The notes under the pieces were generated by a model. It did not search any database and was not told where the DNA came from. It was given only the letters and a program-made list of their open reading frames with translations. This document shows, one piece after another, positions 10,062-19,232 of a stretch of 64,000 nt of DNA. Position 1 is the first letter of the stretch. Each line of letters begins with the position of its first letter. The DNA comes from Clostridium sp. OS1-26 (GTDB lineage: Bacteria; Bacillota; Clostridia; Clostridiales; Clostridiaceae), in contig NZ_CP133264.1 of the NCBI RefSeq assembly GCF_030915445.1, forward strand, positions 4,311,208 to 4,375,207, given 5' to 3'. A program made the position numbers and the translations under genes.

Positions 10062-10506
10062 TACTGCTTTTCGCATATATAAATTAGCTTCTACAGGCTT
10101 TTGTTGCAGTCAAATAATGCTGAAGCTTGCTTTAGAGGAAGAAGAAAAAGAAAATGCAGATTTAATAAGAGCGGTAAATGGTCTCTGCGGAGGTATAGGT
10201 TTTACTAAAAAGACCTGTGGAGTTCTTACAGGTGGAATAGGGATTATAGGTTTGTATGCTGGCAAAGGTGAGGATAGAGAAGTTTATAAGGAAGATTACA
10301 AGACTATGATAGAGGAATATATAGATTGGTTTGAGGAAGAGTTTAAAAGCACAGAATGTGGGGATATAATAGGAATTCAAAGTATCAGTGATGATGCTGG
10401 GAATATACACTATCCAATAAAATGCGGAGATATATTACAAAAGAGCTATGAAAAAGTTCAGGAGATATTATACAAACATGGATATGAGTTTGGAGATAGA
10501 GATTAG
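10054..10506 (+). CDS. C_GCAxxG_C_C family protein (DVU_1555-like)
   Basis: The 150-residue protein shows the C_GCAxxG_C_C pattern in modified form: GFCCSQIM at residues ~12-19, NGLCGGIGFTKKTCGVLTGG at ~45-64 and a later STECGDIIG. These proteins are thought to be redox-active or metal-binding, often next to radical SAM and selenium or molybdenum systems. The start overlaps the preceding methyltransferase stop. The downstream radical SAM gene begins two bases after this stop, implying co-translation. Function in the oxidoreductase cluster is unproven. Confidence 0.8.
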   Translation: MNDTAFRIYKLASTGFCCSQIMLKLALEEEEKENADLIRAVNGLCGGIGFTKKTCGVLTGGIGIIGLYAGKGEDREVYKEDYKTMIEEYIDWFEEEFKSTECGDIIGIQSISDDAGNIHYPIKCGDILQKSYEKVQEILYKHGYEFGDRD

Positions 10507-10507
10507 T

Positions 10508-11863
10508 ATGAAGAATGTAAAAGTAATTTCCAGAACTGAAAGCTTATGTCCCCACTGTTTAAAGAAAATAAAGGCAGAAAAGATTTTAGAAGATAATAAA
10601 GTGTATATGAAAAAGTATTGTCCGGAGCATGGACAGTTTAAAACTATTATATGGAGTGGAAGTACTCCTATGGAAAAATGGGTGAGAAATAAGGAAAGAG
10701 CCTATATAAAGAATCCTGCTGTTTCCAGTGAAAAAGGGTGCCCTTTTGACTGTGGCCTTTGCAGTGAACATAGGCAACATACCTGTACAGCACTGATAGA
10801 AGTTACTAACCGTTGTAATTTAAATTGCAAATTTTGTTTTGCTGACTCCTCCTGTAATCAAGATGAGGATGTTTCAATAGAAAAAATAAGGTTTTTATAT
10901 GAAAGAGTTCTAAAATACTCAGGCAATTGCAATATTCAGTTATCTGGTGGTGAGCCTACAGTGAGAAATGATTTGCCACAGATAATAAGGTTAGGAAGAG
11001 AACTGGGGTTTGATTTTATACAGGTTAATACTAATGGAATACGCATAGCGCAGGATGAAGGCTATGTTAAAGAGCTTAAGGAAGCAGGATTAGCTTCGAT
11101 TTTTTTACAGTTTGATGGCACCAATGATTCAATATATAAAAAATTAAGAGGAAGGGAATTGCTGGAGTTAAAAATGAAAGCATTAGAAAACTGTAAAAAG
11201 TATGGCATAGGAGCTGTACTAGTTCCAACCTTAGTTCCAGGAATAAATGTAGATAACATAGGAGAAATAATAGACTTTGCACTGGAGAACATAGCTGTAG
11301 TAAGAGGAGTACATTTCCAGCCTGTAAGTTATTTTGGAAGAATACCTAATATTCCAAGGGATGAGGATAGAATTACACTACCAGAACTTATAGACAAAAT
11401 AGAAGAACAAACAAAGGGTAAGATTAAGGTCAGCAGCATGAAGCCTCCTGGGTGCGAAAACGCTTTATGTTCTTTTCATGGTAATTATATTTACAAGAAC
11501 AAAAATGAGTTACTAAGCATTACAAATAAATCAAATAACTGCTGTTCAAAAACTGAAAAGGCAGAAGAAGGAGCTAAAAAGACAAAGGAATTCGTTACAC
11601 GTAATTGGTCTTCAAGAAAAATGGAAGGTTTTAACGGCAAACTAAATTCTAAAAAAGTGATGAGTTGGGATGAGATATTATACAGTATAAAAAATTATTC
11701 CTTCAGCATCTCTGCTATGGCTTTTCAAGATATATGGAACATAGACTTAGAAAGAGTTAAGGATTGCTGCATTCATGTAGTAAGCTTAGATGGGAGACTT
11801 ATACCTTTTTGTCTTTATAATATTACAGATGCACAGGGAAACTATATATACAGGGGAATGTGA
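10508..11863 (+). CDS. Radical SAM protein, TrsS-like
   Basis: The 451-residue protein has the radical SAM cluster motif CNLNCKFCF (within EVTNRCNLNCKFCFADS), a GGEP-type SAM motif (QLSGGEPTVRND), and an N-terminal cysteine region (SLCPHCLKK, KKYCPEHGQF) plus CPFDCGLCSEHRQHTC. This layout is the TrsS/MoaA-like family found beside Desulfovibrio-type aldehyde oxidoreductases, where some homologues carry selenocysteine at the SLC site; here it is cysteine. The middle of the C-terminal half has a further CC motif (SNNCCSK). The start at 10508 is chosen because an earlier in-frame ATG (10448) lies deep inside the preceding gene. Confidence 0.85.
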   Translation: MKNVKVISRTESLCPHCLKKIKAEKILEDNKVYMKKYCPEHGQFKTIIWSGSTPMEKWVRNKERAYIKNPAVSSEKGCPFDCGLCSEHRQHTCTALIEVTNRCNLNCKFCFADSSCNQDEDVSIEKIRFLYERVLKYSGNCNIQLSGGEPTVRNDLPQIIRLGRELGFDFIQVNTNGIRIAQDEGYVKELKEAGLASIFLQFDGTNDSIYKKLRGRELLELKMKALENCKKYGIGAVLVPTLVPGINVDNIGEIIDFALENIAVVRGVHFQPVSYFGRIPNIPRDEDRITLPELIDKIEEQTKGKIKVSSMKPPGCENALCSFHGNYIYKNKNELLSITNKSNNCCSKTEKAEEGAKKTKEFVTRNWSSRKMEGFNGKLNSKKVMSWDEILYSIKNYSFSISAMAFQDIWNIDLERVKDCCIHVVSLDGRLIPFCLYNITDAQGNYIYRGM

Positions 11864-11864
11864 T

Positions 11865-13178
11865 ATGAAGATTACACCTATGGAAAAATGGATGGTAGAT
11901 AAAATTGGAATTAAGGAAGGCAATAATAAAGAATTAGAACAATATCAATTAAATAAAATAAAGGAGGTTATTGCTTATTCAAAGAAATACAGCAGATTTT
12001 ATAAGGAACACCTGAAGTGTTTTAATGAATTAGATATAAATTCTTTTAAGGACTTTGAAAGTATACCATTTACGCTGCCGCAGCATATAAAAAATAATCC
12101 CCTTGATTTTTTATGTGTCTCCCCAAAAGACATTGATAGAGTAGTAACCTTAAGAACTTCTGGTACAAGCAGTGAAGAAAAAAGAATATATTTTACAGAG
12201 AAAGATTTGCAGCTTACAATTGACTTTTTTAAACATGGAATGAGTTCTTTAGTTGATAGAAAAGATAAAGTATTAGTGCTCTTACCAGGAGAATCTTATG
12301 GAAGCATTGGTGACTTGCTACAAAAAGCATTAAAAGAAATAGACATAGAATGTTATGTAAAAGGAGTATCGGTTAAACCAAAAGATGCAGCAAAGTTCAT
12401 ACAGGATAAGAATATAAATTGTATCGTAGGAATTCCGATACAGTTACTTCAATTAAGTAGAATAGAGAGCGAAGTATTTAAAAAGAATATAGAAAAGATA
12501 CTCCTAAGCACTGATTATGTACCAAAAACTTTAATAAAAGAAATTACAGAAAAGTTTAATTGCAAGGTTTTTACCCATTATGGAATGACTGAAATGGGAT
12601 ATGGTGGAGGAGTTGAGTGTGAAGCATTAAATGGGTATCATATGAGGGATATAGACTTATATTTTGAGATAATAGATCCGGTTACAGGGAAAACAGTAGA
12701 AAATGGTCAGTATGGAGAAATAGTATTTACAACACTTGCAAGAGAGGGGATGCCTTTAATAAGATATAGAACTGGAGATATAACAGCCTTTAGTTCACAA
12801 CCCTGTCCTTGTGGAACTTTCTTAAAAACAATGAGCCCAGTTCTTGGAAGGATAGATAATAGAATTAAGGTAGATGAAGATAAGTTTATTTATATGAGAG
12901 ATTTAGATGAAATTATTCTATCCTTTAAAGCTATAATAGACTATAAAGTTTACATTGAGGAAGGCAACATAATATTTATAGACTTAATTACATTAAATGA
13001 GCGTGACTTTCATAAAGTATCAAAGGAAATGATGAGCTATACTAAAGAGATACCAGTAATTAAAGAAGCATTAGTTGAAAATATTATTGAAATTGTATTA
13101 ATACATTCATTAGAGCCTAGCATAATTAAAAATAGCATGACAAAGAGAAGGATATATGATTACAGAAAGAGGGGTTAA
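11865..13178 (+). CDS. AMP-dependent CoA-ligase-like protein (DVU_1553/PaaK-type)
   Basis: The 437-residue protein resembles phenylacetate-CoA-ligase-type adenylate-forming enzymes. The AMP-binding P-loop is TLRTSGTSSEEKRIYFTEKD (~residues 93-112), the adenine-binding motif is THYGMTEMGYGGG, and the RYRTGDITAF hinge and a C-terminal lid are present. The family in this context is short and of unknown substrate. It begins one base after the radical SAM stop. The ATG at 11865 (MKITPMEKWM) is preferred over an upstream in-frame start at 11790, which would overlap the radical SAM gene by 74 bases. It may activate a carboxylate during cofactor or enzyme maturation; this is inference. Confidence 0.82.
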   Translation: MKITPMEKWMVDKIGIKEGNNKELEQYQLNKIKEVIAYSKKYSRFYKEHLKCFNELDINSFKDFESIPFTLPQHIKNNPLDFLCVSPKDIDRVVTLRTSGTSSEEKRIYFTEKDLQLTIDFFKHGMSSLVDRKDKVLVLLPGESYGSIGDLLQKALKEIDIECYVKGVSVKPKDAAKFIQDKNINCIVGIPIQLLQLSRIESEVFKKNIEKILLSTDYVPKTLIKEITEKFNCKVFTHYGMTEMGYGGGVECEALNGYHMRDIDLYFEIIDPVTGKTVENGQYGEIVFTTLAREGMPLIRYRTGDITAFSSQPCPCGTFLKTMSPVLGRIDNRIKVDEDKFIYMRDLDEIILSFKAIIDYKVYIEEGNIIFIDLITLNERDFHKVSKEMMSYTKEIPVIKEALVENIIEIVLIHSLEPSIIKNSMTKRRIYDYRKRG

Positions 13179-13180
13179 TT

Positions 13181-14233
13181 ATGAGAGATATATATGAAGT
13201 AATGACTGAATGTTTGGATAATAAAGAAAGCTTCGTGCTAGCTACTATTTTAGAGAAATCCGGTTCCGCTCCCAGAGAAGAAGGAACAAAGATGATTATA
13301 AAAAATGACTTTTCAATTGAAGGTACTATAGGTGGAGGTATATTTGAAGCTATGGCTATAAAGTTATCTTCACAGATTTTTGAAAATAAAGAGTTTATAA
13401 TTAAGAAATTCGCCTTATCTAATAATGGTGCTTCAGCCCTAGGCATGGTCTGTGGTGGAGAACTTAAATTGCTCTTAGAATATATAGATTGTAATGATGA
13501 TGAGATGGTATTAATGTACAAAAAGGCAGCAGAACTTAAAAGAAAAGCAGTTAATTTTGCATTTATAACAAAAATAGAAGAAAAGCAAAAAAACATAAAA
13601 GGAACAGAAAAATGGATTTGTACAGAAACAGGATTTTTCGGAGAAGAAAACGATATAGCTCAATGTATATTTAGAAAAGTAAGAGAAAATTTTAAAAATA
13701 TAACTTTTCAAAATTTAGTTGCTGAGGGAAAGAAATATTTAGTAGAACCTGTTTTGAATCATGAGGCTGTATATATAATAGGTGCTGGACATGTGTCACA
13801 AAAAATTGCAGAAATAACTAAAATGTTAGATTTTAAAACAATTATTATAGATGATAGAGAAGAATTCGCTAATAGAGAAAGATTTAAAACCGCTGATGAA
13901 GTAAAAGCAATTCCTTCTTTTGAAAATATATTTAATTATATAAATATTGATAGTAGAAGCTATATTATTATAGTTACAAGAGGGCATGCCTATGATAAAG
14001 AAGTACTAGCACGAATGCTTAAAACCGATGCAAGATATATAGGTATGATAGGAAGTAAGACAAAGAGAGATTTTGTTTACAACTGCCTCTTAAATGAAGG
14101 ATATACTTCAAAGGACATGGAAAGAGTATACTGTCCCATAGGTCTTTCTATATCTGCACAAACTCCTGAAGAAATAGCAGTAAGTATTGCAGCTGAGTTA
14201 GTTCTAGTTAGGAGATCACATATTAGTGAATAA
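13181..14233 (+). CDS. XdhC-family molybdenum cofactor insertion/sulfuration protein
   Basis: The 350-residue protein belongs to the XdhC/CoxI family that binds molybdenum cofactor and helps sulfurate and insert it into xanthine-oxidase-family enzymes. The N-terminal XdhC domain has LATILEKSGSAPREEGTKMII and GTIGGGIFEA; the C-terminal Rossmann domain has VYIIGAGHVSQKIAEI, YIIIVTRGHAYDKEVL and YIGMIGSKTKRDF. AGGGG lies 7-8 bases before the ATG. Its presence fits a cofactor requirement of the aldehyde oxidoreductase nine kilobases upstream. Confidence 0.9.
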   Translation: MRDIYEVMTECLDNKESFVLATILEKSGSAPREEGTKMIIKNDFSIEGTIGGGIFEAMAIKLSSQIFENKEFIIKKFALSNNGASALGMVCGGELKLLLEYIDCNDDEMVLMYKKAAELKRKAVNFAFITKIEEKQKNIKGTEKWICTETGFFGEENDIAQCIFRKVRENFKNITFQNLVAEGKKYLVEPVLNHEAVYIIGAGHVSQKIAEITKMLDFKTIIIDDREEFANRERFKTADEVKAIPSFENIFNYINIDSRSYIIIVTRGHAYDKEVLARMLKTDARYIGMIGSKTKRDFVYNCLLNEGYTSKDMERVYCPIGLSISAQTPEEIAVSIAAELVLVRRSHISE

Positions 14234-15332
14234 AGATAACTTTGCAGCTGTAATTCTCGCGGCAGGATATTCTTCAAGAATGGGAGACTTTAAACCTCTT
14301 CTGAAATTTGGCGAATATACTGCATTAGAAAGCATTATTAATACTTTTACAACTTCAGGAATTTGTAATATTATAGTAGTAGTGGGGCATAGAGGAAAAG
14401 AGGTAATAGATGTATTAAAAGGCTCGCAAGCTAAATGTATAGAAAATAAAAACTACTCTCAGGGAATGTATTCTTCAGTATTAAAAGGTATAGAGGCCTT
14501 AAATGAGAATGTTAGCGCATTTTTTATGCTTCCAGTAGATATCCCTCTTGTGAAAATACACACTATAGAAACGTTAAAAAGCCAATATTTATGCTGTGAT
14601 AAGGGAATAATTTATCCAACTTTTAATGGTAAAAGGGGACACCCGCCTCTAATAGATTGCAAATACAAAGATATAATATTAAAAAATAATGAATATGGAG
14701 GATTGAAAAATATACTTTCCAAGTTTGACGATGATTCTATAAATGTTCCTGTACTTGATAAATTTACAATAATGGATATGGATACTAAAGCAGATTATAT
14801 AGAACTGCTCAAATATTTTAGTTTGAAGGTTCCAAATAGAGAGGAATGTTATAGTATTTTAAAAATGCATGACGTATCAGATAATGTAATAAAGCACTGC
14901 GTTAAAGTGTCAGAGATAGCCACATATATTTTAAATATATTAAATGAAAAAGGATATAATTTTGATGAAGATCTGCTGTCAGCTGCAGCACTATTACATG
15001 ACATAGATAGAAAATCTACAAACCATGCCAAAAAAGGAGAGGAAACTTTAAAGAAATTAGGATATGAACATATAGGTAACATAATATCTACACATATGGA
15101 TATAAAAGTAAGTGAAAAAGAAAATATCACAGAGAATGAAATACTGTATTTGGCAGATAAACTTGTGAAAGAAGATAAAGTTATACCTCTTGAGTGTAGG
15201 TTTGATCGTTGCTTATTGAAACACAAAAATGATTTTGCGGCTGAGGATAAAATAAAACAGAGATATATAGAGGCTAAAAAAGTTGTTAGCAAAATTGAAG
15301 CCGTAATAGGTAAGAGTTTTGATTATGAATAG
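14226..15332 (+). CDS. MobA/MocA-like nucleotidyltransferase fused to an HD domain (DVU_1551-like)
   Basis: The 368-residue fusion has an N-terminal NTP-transferase domain (AVILAAGYSSRMGDFKPLL, VVVGHRGKE, MLPVDIPLV, KRGHPPL), which in MocA/MobA relatives attaches CMP or GMP to molybdopterin. The C-terminal part from about residue 210 is an HD-type phosphohydrolase (HCVKVSEIA, AALLHDIDRK). The likely job is making the cytosine-dinucleotide form of the cofactor used by Mop-type enzymes. It starts with GTG overlapping the XdhC stop by eight bases. The HD partner's role is unknown; it may act on nucleotide by-products. Confidence 0.85.
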   Translation: MNKDNFAAVILAAGYSSRMGDFKPLLKFGEYTALESIINTFTTSGICNIIVVVGHRGKEVIDVLKGSQAKCIENKNYSQGMYSSVLKGIEALNENVSAFFMLPVDIPLVKIHTIETLKSQYLCCDKGIIYPTFNGKRGHPPLIDCKYKDIILKNNEYGGLKNILSKFDDDSINVPVLDKFTIMDMDTKADYIELLKYFSLKVPNREECYSILKMHDVSDNVIKHCVKVSEIATYILNILNEKGYNFDEDLLSAAALLHDIDRKSTNHAKKGEETLKKLGYEHIGNIISTHMDIKVSEKENITENEILYLADKLVKEDKVIPLECRFDRCLLKHKNDFAAEDKIKQRYIEAKKVVSKIEAVIGKSFDYE

Positions 15333-15918
15333 AAGTATTTACTTAGTAAGGCATGGAAATATAGATGCTGGGCAAGAGAAACGTTATATAGGGGTCACAG
15401 ATTTGCCTTTAAGTGAAGAGGGAATTATGCAAGCTCAAAGGCTTAAAAAATTTTTTTATAGTATAAATATTGAGAAAGCATATGTAAGCCCTTTAATGAG
15501 ATGTATACAGACAGCAGATATAATTTTTGAAAATAGAGACATTAAAAGAGTAGTAGTGAAAGAGTTTACTGAAATAAATATGGGGCAATGGGAAGGGAAA
15601 ACATTTAAACATATAAAAAATTTTTTTCCTAAACAATTTAAAAAAAGAGGAGAGAATATAGATACTTTTGTACCTACAGGAGGGGAGAGTTTTCAACAGC
15701 TTAAAGATAGAGTTATTCCTATTTATGAAAGTATTGTTAAAAATAGCTTAGGTAATATAATTATAATTTCACATGCAGGTGTAAATAGAATCATATTGAG
15801 CAACCTTCTAGCAATACCTATAAAAAACATATTTCAAATTGATCAGCAGTACGGTTGCGTAGATGAAATTTATTATGATGATGAATACCAAAACTACCAA
15901 TTGAAAATGTTGAGATAA
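15325..15918 (+). CDS. Histidine phosphatase family protein
   Basis: The 197-residue protein is a phosphoglycerate-mutase-fold phosphatase with the catalytic RHG motif (YLVRHGNIDAG) near the N-terminus, the SPLMRCIQTADI block, the E-containing NMGQWEGKTFKHI segment and the second histidine in IIISHAGVNRII. The form is close to alpha-ribazole phosphatase-like enzymes. It starts at ATG 15325, overlapping the previous stop, so it is the last member of the accessory operon. A cobalamin role is unlikely given the neighbours; hydrolysis of a phosphorylated cofactor intermediate is a guess. Confidence 0.85.
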   Translation: MNRSIYLVRHGNIDAGQEKRYIGVTDLPLSEEGIMQAQRLKKFFYSINIEKAYVSPLMRCIQTADIIFENRDIKRVVVKEFTEINMGQWEGKTFKHIKNFFPKQFKKRGENIDTFVPTGGESFQQLKDRVIPIYESIVKNSLGNIIIISHAGVNRIILSNLLAIPIKNIFQIDQQYGCVDEIYYDDEYQNYQLKMLR

Positions 15919-15930
15919 AGGGGTGTTAGC

Positions 15931-17821
15931 ATGTCTATAGTTGAATATAAATCCGAAGTTGAGTGTAAATCTGATATAGATCTGTCCCATGAAAGGTGTA
16001 GACGCTTTAAAATAAACCCTAATCAAGTTTCAAGTAAAAAAATTATATATGACGATACGGAATTACAGAAAAGATTTGCAGTTAATAGAGATTTAATATT
16101 GACAGCTACACCGTATATGGAGCAACTAACTAATTTTGTAAAGGATTTAACTTTTTCGTATTGCTTACCGATGGAGAAGGCTGTATATTGAATGCAATAG
16201 GGGAAGAAAAGATACTCTCAGAAGCATTTTCTATGAAGATGATACCAGGAGCTTTTATGAATGAAGAGAATATAGGCACAAATGCCATGAGCATGGTTAT
16301 AGAAATTCAAAGTCCTATACAAGTTTCTGGCAGGGAACATTTTATCAAAGCATATCATAAATGGACTTGTTCCGCAGCGCCTATAAAAGATAATGAAGGA
16401 AGGCTTATAGGTGTTCTTAATCTCACTGGGTACATTGATTTTGTACACCCTCATACATTAGGAATGGTTATAGCTGCATCTAATGCTATAGAAGAAATGC
16501 TAAAAGTAAAAAATTACAACAAAGCTCAAAATACGAATGATAGACATATAAAGAATGTATTTAACTCCATTCCCATCGCAATAATAACTTCCGATATAAA
16601 TGGCAAAATAAAAATTTGTAATGAATGTGCGCTGAAAATGTTTGGTAGCAAGGACAAGCAACTGAGAATATCAGAAATAAGAGACCTTATAGAAGATTGG
16701 GATAAGGTGAAAAATGACGCATGCCTAGGGAAAAGCATTTCTCAAGAAGTAAATATAATGGCGTTAAGAAACAAATTTAGATGTCACTTAACTGCCAATC
16801 CAATATATAATTCTTCAGAAGAAACTATTGAAATAGTATATGCTTTTGAGGAAATAAAGAAAGTAAAGAAAAAAGACAATGGGCAGGCTTATTATACTTT
16901 TAATAAAATAATTGGGGAAGATGAAAACTTTATAAAGGTAATCCAATATGCTAAAAAAATTGCAGATAGTAAATCTACCATCCTCATAATGGGTGAGAGT
17001 GGTACTGGGAAAGAAGTATTTGCACAATCTATTCATAACTACAGCAGTAGAATAGACGGTCCTTTTATAGCTTTAAACTGTGGTGCTATTCCTAAACAGC
17101 TTATAGAATCTGAACTTTTTGGGTATGAAGAAGGATCTTTTACAGGAGCTAAAAAAGGTGGCAATATTGGAAAGTTTGAATTAGCTGATGGCGGGACTAT
17201 TATGCTGGATGAGATTGGAGAAATGCCTCTTGATATGCAAACAAGACTTTTAAGAGTTGTACAAGAAGGAACAATAACAAGAATAGGAAGTTCTCAATCT
17301 ATACCAGTCAATGTACGAATAATTGCTGCCACCAATAAGGATTTAAAGAAAGAAGTTGAACTAGGTAGGTTTAGAAAAGACTTGTATTATAGGCTTAATG
17401 TACTGCCTATATATCTACCGCCTCTAAGAGAAAGAAAAAAGGATATACCAATTCTTATAGAATATTTTTGAAAAATATTTCTGAAAGACTTAATAAAAAG
17501 GATATGATTATACCTAATGAATATTCAAAAAAGATGTTAAGTCATAGTTGGCCGGGAAACATAAGAGAATTAGAAAATTTTATTGAATTAATTATAAATA
17601 CTGAATGTATACCATCCGGTTATTTTGGGGAAGATGACTGTGAAAATGAAGCTTTTATTGACATTAATAGTGAATGCCTAAAATTAGAGTATGCGGAAAA
17701 AGAGCATCTGACAAAGGTGATAAGAAGATTTAAAGGAAACATTACGCGGTCTGCAGAAGCTCTTGGTATTAGAAGAAACACTTTATATAGTAAAATTAAA
17801 AAGTATGAAATACAAATATAA
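15931..17821 (+). CDS. Sigma-54-dependent transcriptional activator, split by two frameshifts
   Basis: Three consecutive frames together encode one activator of ~630 residues. The N-terminus is an AcoR/GAF-like sensor (FFVLLTDGEGC across the first break, then NEENIGTNAMSM), followed by a PAS domain (SIPIAIITSDINGKIKICN), the AAA+ sigma-54 domain (Walker A GESGTGKE, sigma-54 contact GSFTGA, LDEIGEMPLDMQTRLLRV) and a Fis-type helix-turn-helix at the end. The breaks fall at T-runs 16152-16156 and 17465-17469; one extra T at each restores the full reading. The contact motif is GSFTGA, not the canonical GAFTGA. It most likely activates the -24/-12 promoter at 3949. Three pieces could not make an active protein if the indels are real. 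Confidence 0.85.
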
Positions 17822-17839
17822 AGTGATATTCATATAGAG

Positions 17840-17861
17840 TGCAACTTTAATTTACGTTGCA
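17840..17861 (+). terminator. Weak hairpin after the sigma-54 activator
   Basis: TGCAAC (17840-17845) and GTTGCA (17856-17861) form a 6-bp stem followed by AAAATTTATT. It may end the accessory operon, but the structure is weak. Confidence 0.3.
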
Positions 17862-17933
17862 AAATTTATTAAATAGAGTTATTATAAATATAAGAATATT
17901 GTAAATTTATGTAATTATGCTGTATAATTATAA

Positions 17934-18013
17934 TAAGTTTATAAAATCTAATATAATAATTCTGGTTATTTTAGTTGTAAGAACGTCAGAATAGCCAAAG
18001 AATTTTATAACTT
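17934..18013 (+). ncRNA. Possible structured leader of the mogA-tup-moaC operon
   Basis: An outer long-range pairing (AAGTTTATAAAATCT at 17934 with AGAATTTTATAACTT at 17999-18013, one bulge each side) encloses an inner stem ATTCTG/CAGAAT. The element ends 28 bases before the mogA start. It could be a regulatory leader for molybdenum-cofactor genes, but I do not recognise the Moco riboswitch consensus in it. Confidence 0.3.
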
Positions 18014-18041
18014 AAATCTTATTACTAATGGAGGTTTGGCG

Positions 18042-18530
18042 ATGATAAAGACAGCAATTTTAACTATAAGTGATAAAGGATCACGAGGAGAGAGAGTAGA
18101 TGGAACAGGAGAAGCTATAAAAAATACCTTAGATTCAAAGGTATATACTATAGAATATTATAAAATAATACCAGATGATATGGATAAAATACAAGAAGAA
18201 CTTATACAGCTTTGTGATAAGCTTAAGGTAAATCTAATTTTAACAAACGGAGGCACAGGCTTTTCAAAAAGAGATGTAACTCCAGAAGCTACAATGAAAG
18301 TAGTAGAAAAAAATGTGCCAGGCATTGCTGAAGCTATGAGGAGTGCATCCTTAAAAATAACTCCAAAGGCTATGCTTTCAAGAGCGGTTTCTGGCATTAG
18401 GGGTGAAACGTTAATTGTTAACTTACCAGGCAGTCCTAAAGGAGCTGTAGAAAACCTGCAAGTAGTTCTTCCTGCGCTTCCACATGGAATAGAGATACTC
18501 ACAGGAAAAGCCTCTGAGTGTGCAAGATAG
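18042..18530 (+). CDS. mogA: Molybdopterin adenylyltransferase MogA/MoaB family
   Basis: The 162-residue protein activates molybdopterin by adenylation before metal insertion. Family motifs are AILTISDKGSRGERVDGTG, the TNGGTGFSKRDVTPEAT loop and VNLPGSPKGAVENL. Length is normal. The ATG at 18042 lies 7 bases after GGAGG; an upstream TTG at 18036 abuts the ribosome binding site. It opens a five-gene cofactor and metal-uptake operon and overlaps nothing. It complements XdhC and the nucleotidyltransferase encoded upstream; moaA, moaE and moeA are not in the window. Confidence 0.9.
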   Translation: MIKTAILTISDKGSRGERVDGTGEAIKNTLDSKVYTIEYYKIIPDDMDKIQEELIQLCDKLKVNLILTNGGTGFSKRDVTPEATMKVVEKNVPGIAEAMRSASLKITPKAMLSRAVSGIRGETLIVNLPGSPKGAVENLQVVLPALPHGIEILTGKASECAR

Positions 18531-18531
18531 A

Positions 18532-19200
18532 ATGCTAAAAGCTATTTATGCCTTTTCTGCACAGTACTGCGATATATATAACGTGGTAGCAATGTCGATG
18601 ATTGTATCATTAATATCTACTGCTTTAGCATCTGTGATATCTTTAACTCTAGCAATTCCTGCGTCTCTAAAGAATTTCAAAGGAAAGAAGCTTATTTTGA
18701 GAGTAGCTAATACTCTTATGAGCTTGCCACCAGTACTTATGGGATTAGTTGTATATTTAATGCTTTCTAAGGAAGGTCCTTTGGGCAATCTTCAACTTTT
18801 ATTTACGCCAACAGCTATGATCATCTCGCAAACATTATTAGTGTTGCCAATCATATTTGGAGTGGCTGTGTCAGGAGTATCTAAAACATCAAAGGAAATA
18901 GAGAATACTTGTGTTTCCTTAGGAGCAAATAAAAAAGATGTATATATCACTATAATAAAGGAAAGTAAAATTCAAATGCTTTCTGCAATAACTGTTGGCT
19001 TTGGACGAGCTATCTCCGAAGTTGGAGCAGTAATGATGGTAGGTGGAAATATACAGGGCGAGACAAGGGTTATGACAACATATATAGCTCTAGAAACAGG
19101 AAAGGGAAACTTTAAAGAATCTTTGATTATAGGTGCGATACTACTTATAATTTCATTTTTAGTGAACTTCATTTTATATAGATTTCAAGAGGATAATTAA
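18532..19200 (+). CDS. tupB: Tungstate/molybdate ABC transporter permease, TupB-like
   Basis: This 222-residue permease has five or so membrane segments and an EAA-type loop typical of TupB/ModB proteins: SLGANKKDVYITIIKESK and GFGRAISEVGAVMMVGGNIQGETR. The GRAISEVGAVMMVGGNI stretch resembles tungstate permeases more than ModB. ATG 18532 lies one base beyond the mogA stop. The partner ATPase follows, but no TupA or ModA binding protein is encoded anywhere in the window, so the receptor must be elsewhere or absent. Confidence 0.82.
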   Translation: MLKAIYAFSAQYCDIYNVVAMSMIVSLISTALASVISLTLAIPASLKNFKGKKLILRVANTLMSLPPVLMGLVVYLMLSKEGPLGNLQLLFTPTAMIISQTLLVLPIIFGVAVSGVSKTSKEIENTCVSLGANKKDVYITIIKESKIQMLSAITVGFGRAISEVGAVMMVGGNIQGETRVMTTYIALETGKGNFKESLIIGAILLIISFLVNFILYRFQEDN

Positions 19201-19232
19201 ATATAGGCAAATTGTACAAGAAGGGATATATA

